NCBI GenBank assembly: GCA_023393915.1
Contig: JAEXBS010000006.1
Coordinates: 124,001-188,000 of the forward strand
Origin: Bacteroidota bacterium
Lineage (GTDB): Bacteria > Bacteroidota > Bacteroidia > Flavobacteriales > Weeksellaceae
DNA: 64,000 bases
Direction of reading: 5' to 3'
The position numbers were made by a program, and so were the translations under genes. Position 1 is the first letter of the stretch, and each line of letters starts with the position of its first letter. Positions 7,856 to 17,047 of this stretch are shown here, one piece after another. Below the pieces are notes generated by a model that was not told where the DNA came from, made no database searches, and saw nothing but the letters and a program-made list of their open reading frames with translations.

Positions 7856-9358
7856 ATGAAAGCATTACTAGATACAAATATTATAATTCATAGAGAAGCT
7901 TCACGGGTTATAAATCAAGATGTTGGTATTTTATACCGTTGGTTGGAGCGGGCAAAATACACAAAGTGTGTTCACTCTTTGACTATTTCTGAAATTGAGA
8001 AATATAAAAATCAGCAAGCAGTTGAAACATTTCAGATAAAATTAGATAGTTACGAAAAAATAGAAATTCCTTCTCCTTTACAAACAGAGGTTAAAGCTGT
8101 TTCAGAAAAAGTAGATGTTAATGAAAATGATAAAAGCGATACACAGCTATTAAATGAGGTCTTTGTTGGTCGGGTAGATATTTTAATTACCGAGGATAAA
8201 AAGATACGTAAGAAAGCCATAGAATTAGGAATAGATGACAAGGTCTTTACTATAGATTCTTTCCTTGAAAAGACTTTTGCTGAACACCCCGATTTAGTAA
8301 ATTATAAGGTTCTTAATGTCCAGAAATTGAAATTCGGCAGATTAAATCTTGAAGATGACTTCTTTGCAAGTCTAAAAGAAGATTACTCGGGTTTTGATAA
8401 ATGGTTTATAAAGAAGTATGATGAAGAGGCATATATTACAGTAAACTCAAATAATGGATTACTCTTGTCTTTTTTGTACTTGAAAGTTGAAGATAAAGAC
8501 GAAAATTATACAGATATATCTCCTGCTTTTACTTCTAAAAAACGCTTAAAAATTGGAACATTTAAAGTTATTAATAATGGCTTTCGATTGGGAGAGCGGT
8601 TTATGAAAATCATTTTTGATAATGCCCTCAAAAATAAAGTAGAAGAAATCTATGTAACCATTTTTGATAAACGAGATGAGCAAAAAAGGTTGATAGATTT
8701 GCTTGAACAATGGGGGTTTGTATTGTGGGGCGAGAAAAATGATGAATTGGTTTATGTAAGGGATTTTAGCAAACAAACAAGTGCTAAAAACTTTAAACAA
8801 AGTTATCCTTTTATTTCAAGAAAAAATGACCGTTTTATTGTCCCGATTTATCCTGATTATCATACCGAGCTTTTACCCGATTCTATTTTGAACACAGAAT
8901 CACCCGAAGAATTTATTGAAGATTTTCCACACCGAAACGGCATAAATAAAGTTTATGTTTCACGAGCATTAACACCACATCCAAAATCGGGCGATATTCT
9001 TGTTTTTTATAGAACAGGAGGTTATTACCGAAGTGTTGTGTCTACTATCGGTGTTGTACAAGAAGTAAAATACGATTTTAGAGGCGAAGATGATTTTCTT
9101 TTATATTGTCGAAAAAGCAGTGTTTTCCCCGAAGACCAGCTTCGAGCAATGTGGAAATATCAAAAATCAAAACCATTTGTAGTTAGATTCTTATATGTTT
9201 ACTCATTTCCACATAGAATAAATATGAAAGAACTCATTGATCTACAAGTGCTAAGTGGTGTAAATGACCCTCCAAGAGGTTTTAAACCAATTACAAAAGA
9301 ACAATTTAATATCATTTTAAAAGAAACAAAAAGCGATGAGAGTTTTATTGTCGATTAA
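7856..9358 (+). CDS. PIN nuclease - GNAT - PUA-like fusion protein
   Basis: A 500-residue three-part protein. Residues 1-135 form a PIN domain: the first catalytic Asp is D6 in LLDTNIII, a second acidic residue lies in SEIEKYK, and ILITEDKKIRKKA carries the late acidic cluster typical of PIN RNases. Residues 190-305 look like a GNAT acyltransferase (KRLKIGTFKV, GERFMKIIFDNAL, then IDLLEQWGFVLWGEK). Residues 360-490 resemble an EVE/ASCH/PUA-like nucleic-acid binding barrel (GDILVFYRTG, VVSTIGVVQEV). The 23-bp overlap with the following ASCH gene indicates one operon. Roles in RNA cleavage or modification are inferred from families. Confidence 0.75.
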   Translation: MKALLDTNIIIHREASRVINQDVGILYRWLERAKYTKCVHSLTISEIEKYKNQQAVETFQIKLDSYEKIEIPSPLQTEVKAVSEKVDVNENDKSDTQLLNEVFVGRVDILITEDKKIRKKAIELGIDDKVFTIDSFLEKTFAEHPDLVNYKVLNVQKLKFGRLNLEDDFFASLKEDYSGFDKWFIKKYDEEAYITVNSNNGLLLSFLYLKVEDKDENYTDISPAFTSKKRLKIGTFKVINNGFRLGERFMKIIFDNALKNKVEEIYVTIFDKRDEQKRLIDLLEQWGFVLWGEKNDELVYVRDFSKQTSAKNFKQSYPFISRKNDRFIVPIYPDYHTELLPDSILNTESPEEFIEDFPHRNGINKVYVSRALTPHPKSGDILVFYRTGGYYRSVVSTIGVVQEVKYDFRGEDDFLLYCRKSSVFPEDQLRAMWKYQKSKPFVVRFLYVYSFPHRINMKELIDLQVLSGVNDPPRGFKPITKEQFNIILKETKSDESFIVD

Positions 9359-9716
9359 ACCAGAATTTGCTTTCAAGATATTTGACGGTATAAAGAAATT
9401 TGAATTTCGAAAGATTATTTTCAAGAATCCTAATGTAAGGACTGTGGTTGTCTATGCTTCTTCACCAGTACAACAAGTAATTGGAGAGTTTGAAATTGAT
9501 GATATTTTGACATCTGCACCAGATGAGATTTGGAAACTTACTAAAAAACATTCTGGAATTTCAGAACAGTATTTTTATGATTATTTTGCAGACAGAGACA
9601 TTGCTCACGCTATCAAAATAAAAGAAGTGAAAAAGTATGATGAGCCTCTCTCTTTAAAAGAAAATTATAAGGTTTCACCTCCACAATCGTACCTATACTT
9701 AGAAGAACAGGTATAA
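9336..9716 (+). CDS. ASCH domain protein
   Basis: A 126-residue single ASCH domain. The start MRVLLSIKPEFAFKIFDGIK and the next KKFEFRK match the ASCH signature (S-I-k-p-e-x-a-x-x-I-x-x-G-x-K-x-x-E-x-R), and VIGEFEIDDIL is the following barrel strand. ASCH domains bind RNA or act as small RNA/nucleotide amidohydrolases. The ATG lies inside the end of the PIN-GNAT gene (23-bp overlap), so the two proteins are probably co-translated and may form a pair such as nuclease and antidote or RNA recogniser. Confidence 0.8.
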   Translation: MRVLLSIKPEFAFKIFDGIKKFEFRKIIFKNPNVRTVVVYASSPVQQVIGEFEIDDILTSAPDEIWKLTKKHSGISEQYFYDYFADRDIAHAIKIKEVKKYDEPLSLKENYKVSPPQSYLYLEEQV

Positions 9717-9719
9717 CAA

Positions 9720-10118
9720 ATGAAAGTATCCGTCTTAGCCATATGTAGTTGGAAGGGCGAATACGATGATTACAACGCAGAAATTCTTCATGATGAATCA
9801 GATTACAGTTTGAAAAGTTCTCGGGTAATTTGGAACCTGAACCATCTGGTGAATCAGTACGGAAAGCCACAGAAAATCGCCTTGGACAATGAGCTGGAGT
9901 TTATAGCGAATATCGCCGAATTATGGAGTATGGTAAATGAAATCAAGTTTGCATATATCCAACCAGGAAAACCAACCCAAAATGCCTATATCGAACGCTT
10001 CAACAAAACTTATAAGAATCACATCTTGGATGCTTATAGTTTTGAAAGCTTGGATATACTAAGAAATCTTACTGAAAAATGGGTAAAGGATTACAACTAC
10101 GAAAGACCACATGGGTAG
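9720..10118 (+). pseudogene. IS3-family transposase remnant (rve integrase core, 3' part)
   Basis: 132 codons matching the second half of an IS3-type OrfB. Recognisable are YDDYNAEI (usual IDDYNRE), the second catalytic Asp in LDNELEF, and the catalytic Glu in YIERFNKTYK, followed by WVKDYNYERPHG. The protein stops directly after ERPHG where full-length enzymes continue, and the first catalytic Asp and the N-terminal HTH are missing. It starts 3 bp after the ASCH stop. It marks the right edge of the accessory island and shows past IS activity. Confidence 0.85.
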
Positions 10119-10250
10119 TATCTTACTACCTGTGTAGATCGAAAAACTACTCTGAAAGTTTCCGATTTTATAACAAATCTTGCACTTAACAACTCATATA
10201 CTTTCCAAATAACTTAACCTTTCCTTAACAATCTCCTCACTTTTATTAGA

Positions 10251-10258
10251 TAATTTTG
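10251..10258 (+). promoter_or_regulatory. Candidate -7 element just upstream of the ECF sigma gene
   Basis: TAATTTTG fits TAnnTTTG and ends only 8 bp before the ATG at 10267. If used, transcription would begin almost at the start codon and give a leaderless or near-leaderless mRNA. No experimental support is available. Confidence 0.45.
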
Positions 10259-10266
10259 CTCACGAA

Positions 10267-10815
10267 ATGACAACTTTCTTTGAGCAGATTTACTCAGAAT
10301 ATAAAAATCAGGTTTACTTTTTCGTAAAGAAGTACCTCTCTTCTGACGAGGATATTGAAGATGTAGTGCAAGAAATCTTCGTCCACCTTTGGAAACACTC
10401 AGATCAACTCAAAGATTCCTCGGTGCGGGATGCTATTGTTTTCAAATCTGCTAAACAGGAAATTTCAGCATTTTACCGCAGAGAGAAGCTCTCATTTAAT
10501 TCTTTAGAAACTGAACCCACTTCATTACAGGCATTTGATGTTTTGCCTGAAGTTTCTCTTACTTCCTACGATGGTTTTCAAAAACAACTCGAAGAAGCAC
10601 TTTCACAAGTGCCACCACGCAGCAAAGAGATTTTCTTAGACAATAAGCTAAGTGGAAAGAGTTATTCTGAGATTGCTGAAGAATATGGTATTTCAAAAAC
10701 GGCTGTAGAAAAACATGTAAATAAAGTCCTATGCTATTTGCGTACCCATCTAAAGTATTTAGGAGAGGATGGAGCCGTATTCGTTCCACTTCTGATGGTT
10801 CTGAGCTTTTTGTAA
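10267..10815 (+). CDS. ECF sigma-70 family factor (FecI-like)
   Basis: A 182-residue extracytoplasmic-function sigma factor. Region 2 lies at residues 5-75 (YKNQVYFFVKKYL, DVVQEIFVHLWKH) and region 4 at about 110-165 with the HTH GKSYSEIAEEYGISKTAVEKHVNKVL. The C-terminus is hydrophobic, as often in Bacteroidota FecI-like factors. Next come a FecR-type anti-sigma factor and an STN-bearing SusC, so it likely activates this glycan locus when substrate binds the outer-membrane receptor. Confidence 0.93.
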   Translation: MTTFFEQIYSEYKNQVYFFVKKYLSSDEDIEDVVQEIFVHLWKHSDQLKDSSVRDAIVFKSAKQEISAFYRREKLSFNSLETEPTSLQAFDVLPEVSLTSYDGFQKQLEEALSQVPPRSKEIFLDNKLSGKSYSEIAEEYGISKTAVEKHVNKVLCYLRTHLKYLGEDGAVFVPLLMVLSFL

Positions 10816-11092
10816 GTGGGCAATTGGAGTATAGGCCACTTCCGAGTACTTTTCCGCTCCAAATTATACTAATTAATCCGTCGTAAGGCACATTTCTAAT
10901 TCCAAGGTTCTAGACCACTTCTCCTTCTTCAGCAAATTGCTCCAGTAGTTACATTTATATTAAGTAGCTACCTCCAACTATTAACTCTTTGTTAAGAAAA
11001 TACTCTTCTAAATGAACACTTCGTTAATTTGTGATAAAAGAGGTTGACGATTTTAAGGCTGTTGCGTAATACTATATAAAAGCAATAGCTAA

Positions 11093-11908
11093 ATGAAATT
11101 CAAAGAGAACTGGCAAAGAGTGAAATTCGAAAGAAATACCCTAGGTCCAAAAGTCGATCAAAGACTTTGGAAAGGGATTTCCAATCGAATTGAAAAAGAA
11201 AACCGAAAAAGAAAAATTTCTTGGTACTCGGTTGCAGCTAGCGTTGTACTGCTTTTTGGAATTGGAAGTGGGTTGTGGGCTAGTTTTGAAGGGAATTCTT
11301 TTACAAGCGGAAAAGTTCTTGTTAATTCCTCAAGTAATGCACCAAAAGAAGTAGTTCTAGAAGATGGATCCAAAGTGACACTTCAGCCAGGAAGTACACT
11401 TACCTTAAGTAAGGCTTTTGGAAAAACTGCGAGAGAAGTTGCTTTTGAAGGAGAGGCATTTTTTAGTATTTCAAAAGATAAGAAAAGACCTTTCCATATT
11501 AAAGGAAATGAGTTTGAAGTAACTGTACTTGGAACCGAGTTTCAGTTAAATTCTACTAAGAAGGATCAAAGGGTAGAGCTTTTAGAAGGAAGCGTAAAAA
11601 TCAAAAAGGAAGGAAAGGAGTTTGTTTTAAAACCACTAGAGTCTTGGGCCTATACTAAAAAGGGAAGTGTTCAGTATTTTAATTCAGCAGCAGTTCAATC
11701 ATTCGCATTTGATGGATTACCCTTTCAAAAAGTCATTGAAGATATAGAAAAGACTTATCAAATTAGGATAGCGTATCCTAAAGAGTTTGCCCTAGAGCCT
11801 ATTTACGGAGAGCTTAGTGGAACTTTAGAAGAACTTTTAGGCCAACTTAGCTTTCTCTATGATTTAGAGTTAAATAAAATCAATAAAAACCATTACGAAA
11901 TAAAATAA
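11093..11908 (+). CDS. FecR-type anti-sigma factor
   Basis: A 271-residue single-pass inner-membrane protein. The cytoplasmic N-terminal segment (about residues 1-44) would bind the sigma factor; a membrane helix spans about 45-66 (WYSVAASVVLLFGIGSGLWA). The periplasmic FecR domain follows (EVVLEDGSKVTLQPGSTL, FEGEAFFSI, VTVLGTEFQL) and then a DUF4974-like domain (FDGLPFQKVIEDIEKTYQI). It relays the signal from the STN domain of the downstream SusC to the ECF sigma factor. Confidence 0.93.
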   Translation: MKFKENWQRVKFERNTLGPKVDQRLWKGISNRIEKENRKRKISWYSVAASVVLLFGIGSGLWASFEGNSFTSGKVLVNSSSNAPKEVVLEDGSKVTLQPGSTLTLSKAFGKTAREVAFEGEAFFSISKDKKRPFHIKGNEFEVTVLGTEFQLNSTKKDQRVELLEGSVKIKKEGKEFVLKPLESWAYTKKGSVQYFNSAAVQSFAFDGLPFQKVIEDIEKTYQIRIAYPKEFALEPIYGELSGTLEELLGQLSFLYDLELNKINKNHYEIK

Positions 11909-11912
11909 AAAA

Positions 11913-11939
11913 AGCACTGGTACTTGCTCTACCAGTGCT
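11913..11939. repeat. 10-bp perfect inverted repeat after the anti-sigma gene
   Basis: AGCACTGGTA at 11913-11922 pairs exactly with TACCAGTGCT at 11930-11939 around a 7-nt loop. On the + strand no T-run follows, but an A-run precedes it, so it would read as a rho-independent terminator only on the - strand. It may still stop or stabilise the anti-sigma transcript ahead of susC. Confidence 0.6.
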
Positions 11940-11994
11940 AGAATAAAGTGAACTAATCAGTCAAAGTGAATCAACCAATTAATTTTTCTAATTT

Positions 11995-14900
11995 ATGAAA
12001 AAAAGAGTAATGGCCATCGCCATTCTTGGAGGAATTTTGTTTCCCGGAGGAGCGCAAGCGCTTAGTCTTCCAGACTACGGAATTCAAAAGGAAAGTCAGG
12101 CCAGAGTACCGCTCACCACCGTGCTCGCCAAACTTAAGAAATCAACTGGATTTAATTTCCTTTATTCTGCTTCGGATTTAGCCGATGTAAGAGTGGAGGA
12201 TTCAAAAATCAATTATTCTAGTCTTTACCAAGCCTTAACCTACTTAGAGAAGAATCATGGCTTAAAGTTTAAGGTGCAGAACCGTACCGTAACCGTTCGA
12301 AGTGGAGCTACTCCTCGCAGATCCGCTAGAGTGCAAACAAGAAGTGAAGAGAATCCAACGGCGATCGCTTCTTTTTCAAATGCTACTCCTGTGAGCGATA
12401 CCTTAAGAGAAGAAGCTATTGAAGAAGTTGTTGTGGTAGCCTACGGAACTCAGAGAAAAAGTATCGTTACAGGGTCGATTTCAACCATTGATAGCGAAGA
12501 GTTTGAAGGAAGACCTGTGGTTTCTACTTCAGCGGCACTTCAAGGACTGGCTCCTGGGGTTACTGTAACCACTCAAACGGGATCTCCTGGAGGAGATGGA
12601 GGAAGAATTAATATTCGAGGAATCAATTCCTTTGGTGGATCGGATGCCAATCCCCTTGTGATTATTGATGGAGTCGCTGGAAACCTAAACGATGTCGAGC
12701 CGAGTTTAATTGAATCCATCTCTGTACTAAAAGATGCTGCTTCCGCTGCCATCTACGGGTCTAGAGCTGCGAACGGAGTGATTTTAATTACTACGAAAAG
12801 AGCGAAAGAAAATTTTTCAGTCAATTATCGGGGCTATGTTGGGTACCAAACCCCAACAGCTGTTCCTGAAGTAACCGATGGACTTACCTATATGCGCGTT
12901 TTTAATGAAGCGAGCATGAACGATAACGGAAGTGTAATCTATAGCGATGAAGATATTGCTCGTTTTAAGGAGGCTTACCATCAGAATCCAGGAAACTACG
13001 ATTGGCAAAAAGCCATTTTAGACGGTAGTGGGTTCACTCAGAACCATTTCGTTTCCCTAGGTGCAAAGACCGGTATTGTCTCTGTTACTCCTTCCTTTGG
13101 GTACTCGGAGCAAAACGGGATTATCCGAAACACCGATTTCAAGAGATATACCTTTAGAAACAATTTGGATATTCGTCCTTCAGACAAATTGAAAATTGCT
13201 TTAGACCTTTCTTTTATGAACCGGGATCGAAAGCAGATTGCGGATGAGGGAACCATCTGGAATTACCTTGGAAGAATGCCAACCAACATTCCAGTGTATT
13301 ACGACGAGAACAAATACTCTGAAGGTTGGGTAAAGATTCATCCGGTTGGATATATCAATGACGGAGGGAACCGCACCGTGAATCGTGTGGAGCTCTTAGC
13401 CAATTTGAATCTAACCTATGAACCTGTTGAATGGTTGACACTAAAAGGAATGTATGCTCCTAGGTATGTTTCTGAAAATGTGCATCATTTCACAAAAAGT
13501 GTAATGACTTATTACGAGGACGGAAGTGAGGCAGGGTCTGCCAATACCTTTACAGATTTGAACGAATCGGGTGCTCGCTACCTTTACCATACCTTTCAAG
13601 GACAAGCAACGGCTAGAAAACGTTTTGGGGGTCATGATTTTAGTTTAATGCTCGGAGCATCTAGAGAAAGCTACGATAGTAAATATTTATCTGCCTACAG
13701 AAGGGATTTTGTTTATGATGACTATGAAGTGATTGATGCGGGAGCGAACGATGCGACCAAAGACAACCGTGGGTACCGAAATCAATGGTTACTGGTTTCC
13801 ACTTTCGGACGATTCAATTATAATTTCAATCAAAAATACCTTTTTGAAGCCAACTTAAGATACGACGGATCTTCCCGTTTTAGAGGAGACAATCGTTGGG
13901 CACTCTTCCCATCGCTTTCAGCAGGATGGGTGGTTTCAAGAGAAAACTTCATGGAACCTGTGAGTGATGTGATTAGCTTTTTGAAACTAAGAGCTTCTTG
14001 GGGAAAACTAGGGAACCAGAACATTTCCTCTTCCTATTATCCTTTTTCCGAGCCTCTTTCTTTAGGAAGTACTTCAATGGGAGGAAACATCTATCAGACC
14101 ATTGAGCAAACCGTAATGTCCAATCCTAACCTTCGTTGGGAAGAAACTGAAATGAGTGGAGTGGGTGTGGACATGAGCTTTTTTCGTAAACTCAATTTCA
14201 CTTTCGATTATTACGATAAAACAACCGATGGAATCTTACTTCGCCTCAATACCTCTGAGCTAACTGGACTAGGTGCACCTGTTCAAAACGCAGCTGTTGT
14301 AAGCAATAAAGGATGGGAGCTTTCTACAAATTATAGAGACCAAATTGGTGGGGTAGATTTTGGAGTAGGTTTCCATTTGTCGGATGTGAAGAATAAGATT
14401 ATTGACATGAAAGGGCAGGCCTCTGGGACTTTGCTTAGAAACGAAGAGGGCTATCCGATCAATTCCATTTACGGATACATTGCGGAGGGACTTTACCAAA
14501 CACAAGAGGAAATTGATAACGGACCTACACAGATCGGAACCCTTAAGCCAGGAGATATTCGTTATCGTGATATCGCTGGCGGTTTAGATGAGAACGGAAA
14601 CTCTATTCCTGACGGAAGAATTAATGCTGAAGATATGGTGATGATTGGGTCCACAGTTCCTCGGTATACTTATGGGTTCAACTTTGATGTAGGTTATAAG
14701 GGAGTAAGGCTCTCTGCCCTATTCCAAGGTGTTGGTAAGGTGGACGGGTATTTGAACTCGCACTATGTGATTCCAACGATCAACTCCAGTGCAATTAAGC
14801 CTTGGCAACTCGATTACTGGACCCCTGAGAATACAGATGCCACGCTACCTCGAGTATCCATTACTTCAACGAACAATACGCAGAACTCCACAATGTGGAT

Positions 14901-15159
14901 GAAAAGTGCAGCTTACTTGAGATTGAAGAATGTGCAACTGGGGTATGAGCTTCCAAAGAGCTTTTTAAAGCAGAACTTTATTAAAGGAGCTTACCTATAC
15001 ATCAATGCTCAAAACCTTTTCACCTGGACGAATTTTTATGAAGGATACGATCCAGAAATCAATTTCAATAATGCAGCCACCGATGGAGTTTCCTTAGGAG
15101 GAGGAAATTTCTATCCTCAAGTGAAAGTGTTCTCTTTTGGAGTGGATCTTAATTTTTAA
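11995..15159 (+). CDS. SusC-type TonB-dependent outer-membrane receptor with STN domain
   Basis: A 1054-residue outer-membrane transporter for glycan fragments. A signal peptide (about residues 1-22) is followed by a secretin/TonB N-terminal (STN) domain at about 30-105 (VPLTTVLAKLKKSTGFNFLYS), a low-complexity linker, the TonB-box/plug start (EEVVVVAYGTQRKSIVTGS, about 143-161), the SusC plug motif (LVIIDGVAG, ISVLKDAASAAIYGSRAANG) and a long barrel ending in FSFGVDLNF. The carboxypeptidase-regulatory-like domain often found in SusC is not evident. STN plus the upstream sigma/anti-sigma pair indicates trans-envelope signalling. The susD gene begins 11 bp after its stop. Confidence 0.96.
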   Translation: MKKRVMAIAILGGILFPGGAQALSLPDYGIQKESQARVPLTTVLAKLKKSTGFNFLYSASDLADVRVEDSKINYSSLYQALTYLEKNHGLKFKVQNRTVTVRSGATPRRSARVQTRSEENPTAIASFSNATPVSDTLREEAIEEVVVVAYGTQRKSIVTGSISTIDSEEFEGRPVVSTSAALQGLAPGVTVTTQTGSPGGDGGRINIRGINSFGGSDANPLVIIDGVAGNLNDVEPSLIESISVLKDAASAAIYGSRAANGVILITTKRAKENFSVNYRGYVGYQTPTAVPEVTDGLTYMRVFNEASMNDNGSVIYSDEDIARFKEAYHQNPGNYDWQKAILDGSGFTQNHFVSLGAKTGIVSVTPSFGYSEQNGIIRNTDFKRYTFRNNLDIRPSDKLKIALDLSFMNRDRKQIADEGTIWNYLGRMPTNIPVYYDENKYSEGWVKIHPVGYINDGGNRTVNRVELLANLNLTYEPVEWLTLKGMYAPRYVSENVHHFTKSVMTYYEDGSEAGSANTFTDLNESGARYLYHTFQGQATARKRFGGHDFSLMLGASRESYDSKYLSAYRRDFVYDDYEVIDAGANDATKDNRGYRNQWLLVSTFGRFNYNFNQKYLFEANLRYDGSSRFRGDNRWALFPSLSAGWVVSRENFMEPVSDVISFLKLRASWGKLGNQNISSSYYPFSEPLSLGSTSMGGNIYQTIEQTVMSNPNLRWEETEMSGVGVDMSFFRKLNFTFDYYDKTTDGILLRLNTSELTGLGAPVQNAAVVSNKGWELSTNYRDQIGGVDFGVGFHLSDVKNKIIDMKGQASGTLLRNEEGYPINSIYGYIAEGLYQTQEEIDNGPTQIGTLKPGDIRYRDIAGGLDENGNSIPDGRINAEDMVMIGSTVPRYTYGFNFDVGYKGVRLSALFQGVGKVDGYLNSHYVIPTINSSAIKPWQLDYWTPENTDATLPRVSITSTNNTQNSTMWMKSAAYLRLKNVQLGYELPKSFLKQNFIKGAYLYINAQNLFTWTNFYEGYDPEINFNNAATDGVSLGGGNFYPQVKVFSFGVDLNF

Positions 15160-15170
15160 ACCTTAGACTC

Positions 15171-16946
15171 ATGAATCATTTAAATAAATACCTTAGAATT
15201 TTTATTTTCAGTTTAACGGTGGTGCTTGTGCCTTTGGCCTGCTCGGATCGTGAAATGGATTTGGACTCTCCCAACGGACCTTCTTCAGGAACCTTTCCTG
15301 CCTCTTATCAAGAAGCTAAGATGGGACTCTATGCAGCGTATAGAAGTTTAAGCACACTCGATGCTGCTTCAACTCCGATCTTACATGTGATGGATAACAT
15401 TACGGATATTGGGTACGCTCGTCCGGGGAACAATTATACTTCTCCAATTACAAGTGCCATTACTACTACAAACTCTCTTACGAACAAACCTTGGAGAGTT
15501 CATTATGAAACCATTGCGAGAGTACATGCTGTACTTGACAAATTACCTGAGTTAAAAGAAAAAATCTCTTCAGAGCAGTTCGATGAATTGGACTCAGAAT
15601 TAAGATTTATCCGTGCGTATATTTACTCTCAATTAATAGAACTCTACGGTGACGTGCCTTTGCTTAAAGCAGCCGTCACTATCGAGGATTCCAACCAACC
15701 GAGAACTCCAATAGCGGAGGTCCAGCAGTTCATCATTGATGAAATGGCCGCACTAGCGGAGAAACTACCAAGCTCTCAATCGCAATACGGAAACGTAAGG
15801 GCTTCTAAAGTGGCTGCTTACATGCTTCAAGCAAGAGTAGCACTCTATGCAAAGAAGTACCCAGAAGCTATTGCAGCGGCTCAGAAGGCGCTCAATGCAG
15901 CTAATGGACTCCATTCTTTAACGCCATTTAATTCAACTGTAGCTTTTGCAGGTAAGGACCATAGCGTTGGAGAACCTGATGTAGCCAATGTCTTTGGACA
16001 TGCCGGTTACGCTAGTTCTAAGGAATGGATCTGGGTAGCTGAATACAACATGGCAGTCTCTGGGTATTTGCATAATCAGCAGTACTATATGGCTTCGCGT
16101 CTTGCGAAAGGGGTTTCTTACTGGGGACCTACTCAGAATTTGATCGATAGCTTTCAATCCATAGACGGACTTCCAATTACGGAATCTCCTCTTTACGATG
16201 AGAATAATCCTTTCCAAAACCGAGACCCTAGACTTGATATGTACACGGCAAGACCTCACGCAAGGTATCTAGGGATTCAGTTTGAGCCGAATCCATCCTT
16301 TTCAAAAGTGAAAAACTATTGGCCAGTAACTACCGGTGGAGCTTCAGAGCCTTCTGAAGTAACTAACACAGATGCTACTAACGCTTATAGATCTTTTTCA
16401 GGTTATTTATGGAGAAAGGGAGTGGACCTAAACGACTACCAAACGACTTCTGTAAGTGGTAAATCAGATTTGGATGTAGGGATCTTCCGCTACGCGGAAC
16501 TTTTACTCATCTACGCAGAAGCGAAAATTGAATCAGGACAATTGGATGAGTCCGTGTATCAAGCGATCGATCAAATTCGTGAGCGAGCAAAAATGCCAAA
16601 GCTGCCTCGTGGACTTTCTCAAGAGAAGCTCCGCACGGCGCTTCGCTACGAGAGAAAAATTGAGCTGGCTAACGATGGACTTCGTTGGTACGATTTAAGA
16701 CGTTGGGGAATCGCAGACGAAGTAATGAACGGATACCTTTATCTCAACCGAAACGCAAAACCTTGGACTAAGAGCGTTCTTACAGGTTTCGATGAGAGTT
16801 TCTCACCGATTTATAACCACAGTGAAGCAACGAAGTATTTTACGACTCAAGAAGTAATTTACCAACAAGGAAAAGACGAGTATTGGCCTATTCCTCAAGC
16901 AGAGATGGATGCCAATCCCAATATGACGCAAAATCCAGGCTATTAG
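15171..16946 (+). CDS. SusD/RagB family surface lipoprotein
   Basis: A 591-residue glycan-binding lipoprotein that caps the SusC barrel. The N-terminus has a lipoprotein signal with lipobox LVPLACS, Cys at residue 24. SusD features include YQEAKMGLYAAYRS, the TPR-rich segment LRFIRAYIYSQLIELYGDVPL, FRYAELLLIYAEAKIESG, YERKIELANDGLRWYDLRRWG and the C-terminal IPQAEMDANPNMTQNPGY ending. It is cotranscribed with susC (11-bp gap). The bound glycan is not predictable; a GH92 relic 5 kb downstream hints at mannose-containing glycans. Confidence 0.96.
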   Translation: MNHLNKYLRIFIFSLTVVLVPLACSDREMDLDSPNGPSSGTFPASYQEAKMGLYAAYRSLSTLDAASTPILHVMDNITDIGYARPGNNYTSPITSAITTTNSLTNKPWRVHYETIARVHAVLDKLPELKEKISSEQFDELDSELRFIRAYIYSQLIELYGDVPLLKAAVTIEDSNQPRTPIAEVQQFIIDEMAALAEKLPSSQSQYGNVRASKVAAYMLQARVALYAKKYPEAIAAAQKALNAANGLHSLTPFNSTVAFAGKDHSVGEPDVANVFGHAGYASSKEWIWVAEYNMAVSGYLHNQQYYMASRLAKGVSYWGPTQNLIDSFQSIDGLPITESPLYDENNPFQNRDPRLDMYTARPHARYLGIQFEPNPSFSKVKNYWPVTTGGASEPSEVTNTDATNAYRSFSGYLWRKGVDLNDYQTTSVSGKSDLDVGIFRYAELLLIYAEAKIESGQLDESVYQAIDQIRERAKMPKLPRGLSQEKLRTALRYERKIELANDGLRWYDLRRWGIADEVMNGYLYLNRNAKPWTKSVLTGFDESFSPIYNHSEATKYFTTQEVIYQQGKDEYWPIPQAEMDANPNMTQNPGY

Positions 16947-16968
16947 TATCGTTTAATTATAATTCATC

Positions 16969-17023
16969 GACTGGACTTTATTTGAGCAGCGAAGACGATA
17001 ATAATCAGTTCTAAGGTCCAGTC
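16969..17023 (+). repeat. Imperfect 11-bp inverted repeat between susD and the phosphoesterase gene
   Basis: GACTGGACTTT at 16969-16979 pairs with AAGGTCCAGTC at 17013-17023 with one G-U pair and a 33-nt loop. No T-run follows directly. It may be an RNA processing or stability element in the locus transcript. Confidence 0.4.
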
Positions 17024-17047
17024 CCCTGTGTTTAAAAAATTAAAAAA

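Noticed and set aside
11913..11939. Strong + strand terminator after the anti-sigma gene
   Set aside because: The stem is perfect but no T-run follows on the + strand; kept only as an inverted repeat.
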